Positions 1-6,371 of a DNA stretch of 9,507 nucleotides are shown piece after piece. The stretch is from JBDIBB01 sp039812685 (GTDB lineage: Bacteria > Acidobacteriota > Vicinamibacteria > Vicinamibacterales > JAFNAJ01). The stretch covers positions 1 through 9,507 of the forward strand of contig JBDIBB010000143.1 of NCBI GenBank assembly GCA_039812685.1, read 5' to 3'. Below the pieces are notes generated by a model. The model was not told where the DNA came from. It was given only the letters and a program-made list of their open reading frames with translations, and did no database searches. The stretch's first letter is position 1, and the number at the start of each line of letters is the position of its first letter. Made by a program: the position numbers and the translations under genes.

Positions 1-300
1 CAAGGCCGGTGCGGCCGCGGCGATCCGGCGCCGGCCCGCCCGCGCACCGGCCGAGTCTCCTCGGTGCCGCCGGCGCGGCCGGCGCGGCACCCGACGAGTT
101 CACCGGGCGGGGACGTTTCCTCCACCACCCCGCGCCCGGCTGCGTGTCGCCGGGCCACGCCGGCCCGCGTGGTAGACTCCGATGATCCACGACAGGCGCC
201 AGCGCCGTCGTCTCAGCCGAAGTACCTTGACCGTGCCCGACGGCCACGATCCGGCCGCGGCGGCGCACATCCTCCAGGCAGTCGTCAGGCCAGCCGTCTC
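1..300. other. Left-edge region with no confident gene
   Basis: I see no recognisable gene in these 300 bases. All three forward frames are open for some distance because the DNA is so GC-rich, and their translations are Pro/Ala/Arg-rich low-complexity runs. One frame stops at 173-175 and another at 183-185, so the last residues of a rightward gene starting outside the window cannot be excluded. The frame of the downstream radical SAM gene is also open to the window edge, but the upstream translation looks non-coding. The segment probably holds the leader and promoter of the radical SAM gene. Confidence 0.5.
173..178 (+). promoter_or_regulatory. Possible -10 element upstream of the radical SAM gene
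   Basis: The hexamer TAGACT matches the TAnnnT core of a sigma-70 -10 element in otherwise very GC-rich DNA. No convincing -35 hexamer sits 16-18 bases upstream. If used, transcription would begin near 185 and give a leader of about 115 bases before the radical SAM start at 301. This is a motif match only. Confidence 0.25.
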
Positions 301-304
301 ATGA
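182..304 (+). other. Possible short leader ORF (40 codons) overlapping the next start
   Basis: An ATG at 182 opens a 40-codon frame ending at the TGA at 302-304. This stop overlaps the ATG of the radical SAM gene as ATGA, the usual geometry of translational coupling. The peptide is Arg-rich at its N-terminus (RRQRRR) and matches nothing I recognise. There is no clear Shine-Dalgarno. A -10-like hexamer only 3 bases before the ATG would place the transcript start inside or after this start codon, which argues against translation. It may be chance. Confidence 0.15.
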
Positions 305-2031
305 AGTCCAGCGACATCCGCGATCGCGCCCGGGCCACGCTCGCCCGCGAGGTCGGCGTCATCGTGAAGCCGCACGACGATCGGCTGCGCGTGGCGCTCG
401 TGTTCCCCAACACCTACTTCGTCGGGATGTCGAACCTCGGCCTCCAGACGATGTACCGGTTGTTCAACGACCGCGACGACGTGGTGTGCGAGCGGGCATT
501 CCTGCCGCCACGGCAGGAACTGCAGGCGCAGTTGGCGAGCGGCGCCAGGCTCGTCGCGCTCGAGTCGCAGACGCCGATCCGTGAATTCGACGTCATCGCG
601 TTCTCGGTGTCCTTCGAGTGGGACTACACGAACATCCTGACGATCCTGCGGCTGGCGGGCGTGCCACTGCACGCCGCCGAACGCACCAGCCGGCACCCGC
701 TGGTCGTGATCGGCGGCGCCGTGACCTTCGTCAACCCCGAACCGCTGGCGCCGTTCGCCGACGTGATCGCCGCCGGCGAGGGGGAGCGCCTGGTGCCGTC
801 GCTGGTCGACGCCGTGCGGGGCTCCGGCAGCCGGGCTGCTCTCTTCGAGCGCCTTGCCGGCACGGAAGGCTTCTACATCCCGTCGCTCTACGAGCCCGGC
901 TACGACGCCGATGGCCGGCTGGCCAGCATGACGCCTCGCGGCGACGGCGTGTCGATGCCCGTGCGGAAGGCCGCCGTAAGATCGACGACGGCCCTCGATC
1001 CGCCCCACACGCAGATCTTCACGCCCGACACGGAGTTCGGCTCGCGCTTCCTCGTCGAGGTGGTGCGCGGCTGCCCGAATCTGTGCCGGTTCTGCTGGGC
1101 CGGCTACAACTACCTGCCGGTGCGGCCGTTCCCGGCCGATCGGATCCTGGAGCTGGCCGGTGCGGCGCGCGCGCACGCCAGCCGTGCAGGCCTGGTGTCG
1201 ATCGCCCTCTGCGATCATCCGGAGATCGAGCGCATCCTGCGACGCCTGCTCGAGATGGGCTACGGCATCAGCCCCGCGTCGCTCAGGATGGACGACCTCA
1301 CCGGAACCATCGTGCGCCTGCTGCACGAAAGCGGTGAGCGTTCCATCACGATCGCGCCGGAGACCGGCTCCGATCGCCTGCGTCGCGTGATCAACAAGAC
1401 GGTGACCAACGAGGAAATCCTCGACCGCGTCGATGTCGTCTTCGCCAGCGGCATCGAGAACCTCAAGCTCTATTTCATGATCGGGTTGCCCACCGAAACC
1501 GACGACGATCTGGTGGCCATCCGCGACCTCACGCTGCGGATTCGCGAGCGGATGCTCCAGTACGCCCGTCGTCGCGGCCGGGTCGGCCGCATCGTCGGCA
1601 GCGTGAACCCGCTGATTCCCAAGCCGGCCACCGCGTACCAGTGGCTGCCGATGGAGGATCCCGGCGTCACCGACCGCAAGACCAGGCGGTTGCGGCAACT
1701 GCTGGCAGGCCTCGACAACGTGTACTTCTCGATCAAGTCGGAGCGTCACTCCTATTACCAAGCGCTGCTCTCGCTCGGCGACCGGCGCGTCGCGCCGGCG
1801 ATCGTCGCCGCCGAGCGCAACGGCGGCAACTGGCGTGCGGCCGTGGCCGAGTCCGGCGTGGACGCCGATCGGTACATCTTCCGCGACAGAAGCCGCGATG
1901 TCCTGCTGCCCTGGGACATCATCGACGGCGGCATGAAGCAGGGCTTCTTCCGCGCCGAGTTCCAGAAGGGCCTCAGCGAGCAGTGGACGCTGCCCCCGAA
2001 GCAGGCACGGATGGTGCCGCTCGTGCCGTAG
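301..2031 (+). CDS. B12-binding-type radical SAM protein (TIGR03960-like, substrate unknown)
   Basis: This 576-residue protein belongs to the radical SAM superfamily, whose members cleave S-adenosylmethionine at a [4Fe-4S] cluster to start radical chemistry. The cluster motif is visible as Cys258, Cys262 and Cys265 in RGCPNLCRFCW, the CxxxCxxC signature. The first ~200 residues form a Rossmann-like, B12-binding-type domain (RVALVFPNTYFVGMSNLG, FSVSFEWDY, GGAVTFVNPEPLAPFAD). The barrel carries the typical ITIAPETGSDRLRR and YFMIGLPTETDDD strands. The pattern fits the uncharacterised family I know as TIGR03960. In many bacteria that module is fused to, or followed by, a DUF2344/TIGR03936 domain, which is absent here. 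I chose ATG 301 because conserved sequence starts just after it (MKSSDIRDRARATLAREVG) and the longer frame before it is low complexity. No strong Shine-Dalgarno is visible. The substrate is unknown. Family assignment is firm and subfamily fairly firm. Confidence 0.9.
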   Translation: MKSSDIRDRARATLAREVGVIVKPHDDRLRVALVFPNTYFVGMSNLGLQTMYRLFNDRDDVVCERAFLPPRQELQAQLASGARLVALESQTPIREFDVIAFSVSFEWDYTNILTILRLAGVPLHAAERTSRHPLVVIGGAVTFVNPEPLAPFADVIAAGEGERLVPSLVDAVRGSGSRAALFERLAGTEGFYIPSLYEPGYDADGRLASMTPRGDGVSMPVRKAAVRSTTALDPPHTQIFTPDTEFGSRFLVEVVRGCPNLCRFCWAGYNYLPVRPFPADRILELAGAARAHASRAGLVSIALCDHPEIERILRRLLEMGYGISPASLRMDDLTGTIVRLLHESGERSITIAPETGSDRLRRVINKTVTNEEILDRVDVVFASGIENLKLYFMIGLPTETDDDLVAIRDLTLRIRERMLQYARRRGRVGRIVGSVNPLIPKPATAYQWLPMEDPGVTDRKTRRLRQLLAGLDNVYFSIKSERHSYYQALLSLGDRRVAPAIVAAERNGGNWRAAVAESGVDADRYIFRDRSRDVLLPWDIIDGGMKQGFFRAEFQKGLSEQWTLPPKQARMVPLVP

Positions 2032-2041
2032 CTGCCCTGAC

Positions 2042-3886
2042 GTGGACGCGCCGGAGACCACACCACCCCCCGCGTGGCCAGCCTCGCACCTCGCACGAGG
2101 GGCGTTCGTCCTGGCGCTGGCCGCGGCGTGTACGGGCGTGGTGGTCGTCGCCACCGGCGGATTCCGCCTCGTGTTGCCGGGGCTCCGCGTGTCGGCGCGA
2201 AGTCCATGGCCGCCGCTGCTGGCCGCCCTCTCAGCCGCCGGCATCGGCGTGCTCCTCGATCCGCGCGGCGGCGGGGTGCACCTTCGCTGGCTGGGCGAGT
2301 GGCTGCGGCGGCGTGCGGCGATGCTTGCGCTGGGGGTGTCGCTGATCACCCTCGTCACCGGTGTCATTCATGGATCGGTGGTGCCCTCCGGCGCCGATGC
2401 CTCCGGCTACCTGAGCCAGGCGGCACGCTGGCGCGCCGGCGACCTGCGGCTCCACGAACCGGCCATCCTCCAGGCCCCCTGGCCAGACGCGGCGTGGACC
2501 TACGCGCCGCTCGGGTATCGGCCCGGACGCACGCCGGGCGATCTCGTGCCGACCTATCCACCCGGGCTGCCGCTGCACTTCGCGGTGGCCGGCGCCGCGG
2601 CCGGGGAGGCAGGCATGCGGCTGGTCGTGCCGCTGCTCGGCGCGCTGGGTCTCTGGTGTGTGTTCGTGCTGGGTCATCGCCTGGTCGGTCCCTTCTGCGG
2701 CCTTGCGGCCGCCGCCCTCCTGGCCAGCAGCCCGCCATGGCTGCAGCACCTGGTGCAGCCGATGTCGGATGTGCCAGCCGCGGCGTGGTGGCTCGTGAGC
2801 TTCGCCCTCGCCCTTGCCAGGACATCGCGCCGCGCGAGCCTCGCCCTGGCAGTGGGCCTCGGCGCTGGCATCGCCTGGCTGGTCCGGCCCAACCTGGTGC
2901 TGCTGCTGCCCCTGCCGCTGTGGCTCCTCCTGCGGGCGCGCGGACCGTGGCCTTCCACCCGCCTGCGCACCCTCGCCATGTATGCCGCCGGCGTGTTCCC
3001 GGCGGTGGCGCTGATGGCGTGCATCAACACCCGGCTCTACGGGGCGCCATGGGTCTCCGGCTACGGCGGCGCCGCGGAACTGTTCGCGCTGGCGCACGTG
3101 GCGCCGAACCTCCGGCTCTATGCCGGCTGGCTGCTCGCGGTCCACGCCCCGCTGCTCGTGCTGGGGTCGATGGGCCTGGTCGTCCTCCTCCTCCTCCGTG
3201 AACCGACAGCGGACCTGCGCACGGCCGCGCCGGTGCTCGCAGCGATGCTGGTGCTGGTGGTGGCGAGCTACCTCGTCTACGCACCCTTCGAGTCGTGGAC
3301 CTACCTGCGCTTCCTCCTTCCCGCGATCGCCGTGATCGCGCTGGCCGCCGGCGGAGCGCTCGAGGCGCCGAGCCAGGCGGCATGGCCCGGAGCCCCTGTC
3401 GCGGCGCTGCTCGTGCTGGTCGCCCTGGCCGGGACGTCGTGGCGCGAGGCGCGCGATCTCGGCGTGTTCACCACGGCGAGTCGCGAGCGACGCTACGGCC
3501 TGGCGGCGACCTGGGTGGCCCGCCACGCGCCGCCAGGTGTCCAGTTGCTGGCCGCGCAGCACAGCGGCAGCCTGCGCGCAAGCACCCCGCACACCGTGCT
3601 GCGCTGGGATCTGATCGACACGGGCCGCCGATCGTCGGACGATCGAGCCTGGCTCGATCTGGCGTGGACAGCCGCCGCCGGCCAGTCGTCGTGGCTCGTG
3701 GTCGATGCCGAGGAGGAACCAGTCTTCCGCCGCAGGTTCGCCTCTGTCAGCGAACTCGGCCGCCTCGACTGGCCCCCCTCGGCGTCGACAGACCCGCCCG
3801 CCGCAGTGCGCGTGTACCGGCTGGACGATCGGGCGCGCTACCTCGCCGGCCAGGCCGTGGAGACAGCCCGCATCGGGCGGGATTGA
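2042..3886 (+). CDS. Multi-spanning membrane protein, GT39/ArnT-like GT-C glycosyltransferase candidate
   Basis: This 614-residue protein is largely hydrophobic, with about ten to twelve apparent membrane segments from residue ~20 to ~460 and a soluble C-terminal tail of about 150 residues. The first large loop contains GADASGYLSQAARW (Asp119), followed by TYPPGLPL at 171-178 and QPMSDVPAAAWW near 239-250. Such motifs occur in GT-C enzymes of the PMT/ArnT type (GT39), which move sugars from polyprenyl-phosphate donors to acceptors outside the membrane. Asp119 is the likely catalytic acid or base by analogy. Donor and acceptor cannot be read from the sequence. The GTG start lies 10 bases after the radical SAM stop with no Shine-Dalgarno, suggesting cotranscription and possibly translational coupling. 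No in-frame ATG precedes the first membrane segment. The membrane nature is certain and the enzyme class likely; a non-enzymatic relative is possible. Confidence 0.75.
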   Translation: MDAPETTPPPAWPASHLARGAFVLALAAACTGVVVVATGGFRLVLPGLRVSARSPWPPLLAALSAAGIGVLLDPRGGGVHLRWLGEWLRRRAAMLALGVSLITLVTGVIHGSVVPSGADASGYLSQAARWRAGDLRLHEPAILQAPWPDAAWTYAPLGYRPGRTPGDLVPTYPPGLPLHFAVAGAAAGEAGMRLVVPLLGALGLWCVFVLGHRLVGPFCGLAAAALLASSPPWLQHLVQPMSDVPAAAWWLVSFALALARTSRRASLALAVGLGAGIAWLVRPNLVLLLPLPLWLLLRARGPWPSTRLRTLAMYAAGVFPAVALMACINTRLYGAPWVSGYGGAAELFALAHVAPNLRLYAGWLLAVHAPLLVLGSMGLVVLLLLREPTADLRTAAPVLAAMLVLVVASYLVYAPFESWTYLRFLLPAIAVIALAAGGALEAPSQAAWPGAPVAALLVLVALAGTSWREARDLGVFTTASRERRYGLAATWVARHAPPGVQLLAAQHSGSLRASTPHTVLRWDLIDTGRRSSDDRAWLDLAWTAAAGQSSWLVVDAEEEPVFRRRFASVSELGRLDWPPSASTDPPAAVRVYRLDDRARYLAGQAVETARIGRD

Positions 3887-3889
3887 ACC

Positions 3890-3907
3890 CCGGCTCCCGG
3901 CAGCCGG
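3890..3907 (+). terminator. Small GC hairpin after the membrane protein stop
   Basis: CCGGCT (3890-3895) and AGCCGG (3902-3907) form a 6-bp stem with a 6-base loop, starting 3 bases after the TGA. No T-tract follows, so it is at best an unconventional terminator or a 3'-end stabiliser. Confidence 0.3.
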
Positions 3908-3917
3908 CGACGGCGGC

Positions 3918-3959
3918 GATGCCGACACGGCCCGGCTTCAGCGCGCGCGCGCCGGCATC
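3918..3959. terminator. 7-bp inverted repeat at the convergent gene junction
   Basis: GATGCCG (3918-3924) and CGGCATC (3953-3959) pair over a 28-base loop containing an alternating GC run. The right arm overlaps the stop codon of the leftward SpoVG-like gene. Its position between two converging genes fits a bidirectional termination site, but there is no T-tract on either side. Confidence 0.2.
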
Positions 3960-4260
3960 AGGTGGCGATCGCCGACTCGTGCTCGAACTCGGCGTAGGCC
4001 TGCAGAATCAGATCGCGCAGCCGATCCTGGGCGGTGGCGTCGACGATGGGGCGCAATAGCGCGAAGCTGCGGCGCTCGCCGTTGACGGAGTACTGCCTGG
4101 CCGGAAACGTGACGTTGCGGCCGCTGCCGCCGCGGCGCTCCCAGATGGCGAAGCCAATCAGCTTCAGGCCGTCGAGGGCATCGTGGCCGAAGTGCAGTTC
4201 GGCCTCGGCGAGCTTGCCAGGCGGGTTGCCGCGATCGTTGGGCAGGATCTTCACGACCAT
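3958..4260 (-). CDS. Conserved hypothetical small protein, possible SpoVG-like fold
   Basis: This 100-residue protein has no signal peptide or membrane segment. I read a pattern resembling SpoVG (PF04026), a small nucleic-acid-binding regulator. Strand-like LDGLKLIGFAIWER lines up with FVVHDIRVIDG of Bacillus SpoVG, RNVTFPARQYSVNGERR with LFVAMPSKRTPDGEFRD, then LLRPI with THPI, and helix RLRDLILQAYAEF with KIQDAVLNEYHRL. This is alignment by eye from memory. It could equally be an unrelated lineage-specific family. The ATG at 4260 is chosen over ATGs further upstream because AGGAG lies 8 bases before it and the compact, conserved-looking sequence begins there (MVVKILPNDRGNPPGKL). The gene lies about 230 bases downstream of acpS on the same strand, with a strong inverted repeat between them, so it probably has its own promoter. 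It converges with the membrane protein gene. It is confidently a gene; its function is tentative. Confidence 0.8.
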   Translation of the reverse strand: MVVKILPNDRGNPPGKLAEAELHFGHDALDGLKLIGFAIWERRGGSGRNVTFPARQYSVNGERRSFALLRPIVDATAQDRLRDLILQAYAEFEHESAIAT

Positions 4261-4268
4261 GGTGTTCG

Positions 4269-4273
4269 CTCCT
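4269..4273 (-). promoter_or_regulatory. Shine-Dalgarno of the SpoVG-like gene
   Basis: AGGAG on the minus strand, 8 bases before the ATG at 4260. It decides this start over the more upstream ATGs in the same frame and the neighbouring frame. Confidence 0.75.
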
Positions 4274-4466
4274 GTCGGCGGCGGGCGACCGGCGGGTTGG
4301 AAGGTGCCGGAGGCAGTGCGCCGCATGGCCAGGGCGAATCAAGGGGCATGCCGCGCGGGGCCACCGGCGGCGCGGCCCCGAACAGGCGTGAATTCCGGCC
4401 TGATTCGGTCGTACGGAGGCCGCGGCGGCGATGGCCCGGCGCGCCGCGTCGCGGTCGTTCCCGCCC

Positions 4467-4490
4467 AGGCGTCAACCCTGGTTGACGCCT
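4467..4490. repeat. Perfect 11-bp inverted repeat overlapping the acpS stop
   Basis: AGGCGTCAACC (4467-4477) and its exact complement GGTTGACGCCT (4480-4490) flank a 2-base centre. As RNA the innermost pair would open to give a 10-bp stem and a 4-base loop. The right arm includes bases of the acpS TAG stop (4489-4491). No T-tract follows on either strand. It could be a terminator stem for acpS, a transcription-factor operator for the gene downstream, or a 3'-end protective hairpin. Confidence 0.6.
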
Positions 4491-4866
4491 AGGCGAGCAG
4501 CATCACGTGCGCGAGGGCGAGTTGCCGCGCGTGGGTGAGCGTGATCAGGCTCGATTTCGCGCCGAGCACCTCGAACCGCCGCGCCGCGCCGCCGTGCAAC
4601 CGCAGTTGCGGGGGGCCGAAACCACGGATCACCTCGATGTCGCGCCAGGTGACGCCCCGGGCGGCGCCAGTGCCCAGCGCCTTCATGGTCGCCTCCTTGG
4701 CGGCGAAGCGGGCCGCAAGCGAGGGCGCGGGATCGCGGTGACGCTCGCAATACGCGATCTCGCCGTCCGTGAACACGCGGCGGAGAAAGCGATCGCGATG
4801 CCGCGCGAGCACCTCCGCCACCCGATCGATTTCGGTGGCGTCCAGGCCGATGCCGATGATGGTCAT
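4489..4866 (-). CDS. acpS: Holo-[acyl-carrier-protein] synthase AcpS
   Basis: This 125-residue cytoplasmic enzyme transfers 4'-phosphopantetheine from coenzyme A to a serine of apo-acyl carrier protein, activating it for fatty acid synthesis. The N-terminus IIGIGLDATEIDRV carries the Mg-binding Asp9, and FAAKEATMKALGTG carries Glu58 and the Lys used in CoA binding. FTDGEIAYCERHRDPAPSLA and the closing strand SLITLTHARQLALAHVML complete the normal AcpS layout and length. The longer open frame upstream is low complexity, so I start at the ATG at 4866, where homology begins. There is no Shine-Dalgarno; a CATAAT hexamer 6 bases before the ATG suggests a leaderless mRNA. The gene is divergent from pgeF (181 bases between starts). 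It is not next to pdxJ or nnrD, its neighbours in some other bacteria. Confidence 0.95.
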   Translation of the reverse strand: MTIIGIGLDATEIDRVAEVLARHRDRFLRRVFTDGEIAYCERHRDPAPSLAARFAAKEATMKALGTGAARGVTWRDIEVIRGFGPPQLRLHGGAARRFEVLGAKSSLITLTHARQLALAHVMLLA

Positions 4867-4872
4867 GGGAAG

Positions 4873-4878
4873 ATTATG
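4873..4878 (-). promoter_or_regulatory. -10 element of acpS, leaderless configuration
   Basis: CATAAT on the minus strand matches 5 of 6 bases of TATAAT and is one of very few AT-rich hexamers nearby. Six bases separate it from the A of the acpS ATG, so transcription would start at or within a base of the start codon. No good -35 hexamer is seen. Confidence 0.5.
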
Positions 4879-5034
4879 AAGCCTGGGTCCGGCGCGCCCT
4901 GCGCGGCGGTCCCCGGTGCGCCGCGCGAGGCCCGGCCCCGGTTCCACGATGGCGGTGGCCGGTTCGGGTTCGCGTGCCCCTGGCGCGGGCCGGGCCTCCG
5001 GCCGTCGACGTCCCGTCTTCGATCCCTCATCCCT

Positions 5035-5040
5035 TAAGAT
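5035..5040 (+). promoter_or_regulatory. -10 element of pgeF, leaderless configuration
   Basis: TAAGAT keeps the key T, A and final T of a -10 box and lies 7 bases before the proposed GTG start of pgeF. This predicts a transcript beginning at the start codon. It faces away from the acpS promoter in the same intergenic space. No -35 match is evident. Confidence 0.4.
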
Positions 5041-5047
5041 CCTCGCC

Positions 5048-5842
5048 GTGTCGTCGCCCTGGCTCCCGTCGTTCGAACTCTGCCACCTCGCGTGCGGCCG
5101 CGCCCTGCGCTGCCGGGATCTGCCGCAGGCAGCCAGCCACCTGTTCACCACGCGCGACGTGGACGCGCGGCCCGGGTCGCCCGAGGCGGCTGCGGCATGG
5201 GAGCGCATCGCCGCGGCGATCGGCACATCGTCGTCGCGGATCCTGCGGGCACACCAGGTGCACGGGCGTGCCGTGCTGATCGCCCGGCTCAACGGCGTGC
5301 CGTACCCGGCGCCGGGATCGGTGGACGCCGACGTGCTGGTCTCCGACGATCCGTCGGTGGCCCTTGCGGTGCGCGTGGCCGATTGCGTGCCGGTGCTCAT
5401 CGCCGACGCTCGCCTCGGCGTCGTGGCGGCGATCCATGCCGGCTGGCGCGGCACCGCGGCGCGGGCCGCGTGCGCGGGCGTCGAGGCGCTCGCGGGCGCA
5501 TTCGGAAGCCGGCCTGGCGACCTCCACGCGGCCATCGGGCCCAGCATCGGGCCGGCGGCCTACGAGGTCGGCGAGGAGGTCCGGGCGGCGTTCGACGCCG
5601 CAGGACACGGCAGGCTCAGCCTGGCACGATGGTTCTCGACGGGGCCGCGCGGGCGGCCGCACCTCGACGTCTGGCAGGCCAACGCGGATCAGTTGACCGA
5701 TGCCGGCGTGCCCGCGGCGCGGATCGCGTGCGCGCGCGCCTGCACCGCGTCGCACCCGGAGTGGTTCTTCTCCCACCGCGGCCAGGGAGCGCACGCGGGA
5801 CGCCTGGTGGCGGCAATCCGCGCGTTCAGGCCCGCGGGGTGA
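5048..5842 (+). CDS. pgeF: Peptidoglycan editing factor PgeF / YfiH-family purine nucleoside phosphorylase
   Basis: This 264-residue cytoplasmic protein belongs to the YfiH/YlmD/DUF152 family (multicopper polyphenol oxidase fold). Members phosphorolyse adenosine and inosine and deaminate adenosine; E. coli PgeF also helps keep peptidoglycan precursors correct. Family marks are visible in order: HQVHG (69-73), VADCVPVLIAD with Cys113, AAIHAGWRGTAA with His130, AIGPSIGPAAYEVG (162-175), and a C-terminal WFFSHRGQGAHAGRL. The conserved histidines and Cys113 form the zinc site. The GTG at 5048 gives the usual family length. The frame extends to a GTG at 4916, but that stretch is low complexity. 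No Shine-Dalgarno is present and a -10-like box sits 7 bases upstream. The gene overlaps the convergent RNase HI gene by 17 bases. Family assignment is very secure; the exact start is less so. Confidence 0.93.
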   Translation: MSSPWLPSFELCHLACGRALRCRDLPQAASHLFTTRDVDARPGSPEAAAAWERIAAAIGTSSSRILRAHQVHGRAVLIARLNGVPYPAPGSVDADVLVSDDPSVALAVRVADCVPVLIADARLGVVAAIHAGWRGTAARAACAGVEALAGAFGSRPGDLHAAIGPSIGPAAYEVGEEVRAAFDAAGHGRLSLARWFSTGPRGRPHLDVWQANADQLTDAGVPAARIACARACTASHPEWFFSHRGQGAHAGRLVAAIRAFRPAG

Positions 5843-6257
5843 CGCCGGGTGGCACGGCGGCCGGCGCGTCGTCCATCGCCGCGTTGGCGAGGCGATCGGC
5901 GTGGCGGTTCAGCTCCCGCCGCACGTGCTGGAACCGCACGCGGCCAAGCTTCGATGCGAGCAGGCGGGCCTCGGCATGCAGCGGTTGCAGGCCGGGGTGC
6001 TTCACCCGATAGACGCCCAGCATCTGCTTGACGAGCAGTTCGGAATCCGAGCGCACCAGCACCTCGCGCTCACCGCGCGCGAGGGCGTAGCGCAGCGCCG
6101 CCAGCAGGCCGCGATACTCGGCGATGTTGTTGGTGGCGACGCCGATGGCTTCGTGGAACTCGTCCACCAGGTCACCGCTTTCCGTTTCCACGCGGACGCC
6201 GTAGCCGGCTGGACCGGGATTGCCGCGGGATCCGCCATCGATATACGTGACGATCAT
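5826..6257 (-). CDS. rnhA: Ribonuclease HI
   Basis: This 143-residue enzyme cuts the RNA strand of RNA-DNA hybrids, helping remove primers and R-loops. The RNase H fold begins at once with VTYIDGGSRGNPGPAGYG, and the acidic active site is complete: Asp7, Glu47 (NNIAEYRGLLAAL), Asp71 (VRSDSELLVKQM) and Asp121 (LNRHADRLANAAM). The motif set (IDGGSRGNPGPA, SDSELLVKQ, NxxAD) resembles the Rv2228c/archaeal-type RNase HI group more than E. coli RnhA, and it lacks the basic protrusion of the E. coli enzyme. The short C-terminal tail is Ala/Pro-rich. No Shine-Dalgarno is visible before the ATG. The gene lies 114 bases after the zinc-ribbon gene on the same strand, probably cotranscribed, and its 3' end overlaps pgeF by 17 bases. 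Confidence 0.94.
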   Translation of the reverse strand: MIVTYIDGGSRGNPGPAGYGVRVETESGDLVDEFHEAIGVATNNIAEYRGLLAALRYALARGEREVLVRSDSELLVKQMLGVYRVKHPGLQPLHAEARLLASKLGRVRFQHVRRELNRHADRLANAAMDDAPAAVPPGVTPRA

Positions 6258-6371
6258 TGAGGGTACCAGAGGGTTCGGGCGTGAGGGTCGCGCGCCGCCG
6301 CCGGATTCGTTGCGGCTGCCGGGCCGCTCGAGGCCACGCTGGCCGGGCCAGGGCGCCGCGCCGGTCCGGCC

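Noticed and set aside
100..2367. A 755-codon minus-strand open frame antisense to the radical SAM gene
   Set aside because: It is a high-GC shadow: composition is His/Arg/Gly/Asp-rich with no domain, while the plus strand encodes an unmistakable radical SAM protein.
3881..3893. A GGGATTGAACCCC-like string resembling a minus-strand tRNA T-arm
   Set aside because: The T-loop lacks the invariant C, and there are no acceptor, D or anticodon arms around it. It is the end of the membrane protein gene plus a short hairpin.
2231..3928. A 565-codon minus-strand frame antisense to the membrane protein
   Set aside because: It is a Gln/His/Arg/Gly-rich shadow; the plus strand has clear membrane segments and motifs.
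6260..6265. TACCCT on the minus strand just before rnhA as a promoter
   Set aside because: It ends 2 bases before the ATG, so transcription would begin inside the coding region. Cotranscription with the upstream zinc-ribbon gene is simpler.
6339..6351. A CTGGCC/GGCCAG near-palindrome between the zinc-ribbon and RNase HI genes
   Set aside because: Only about a 5-bp usable stem, with no T-tract or AT-rich flank; expected by chance at this G+C.
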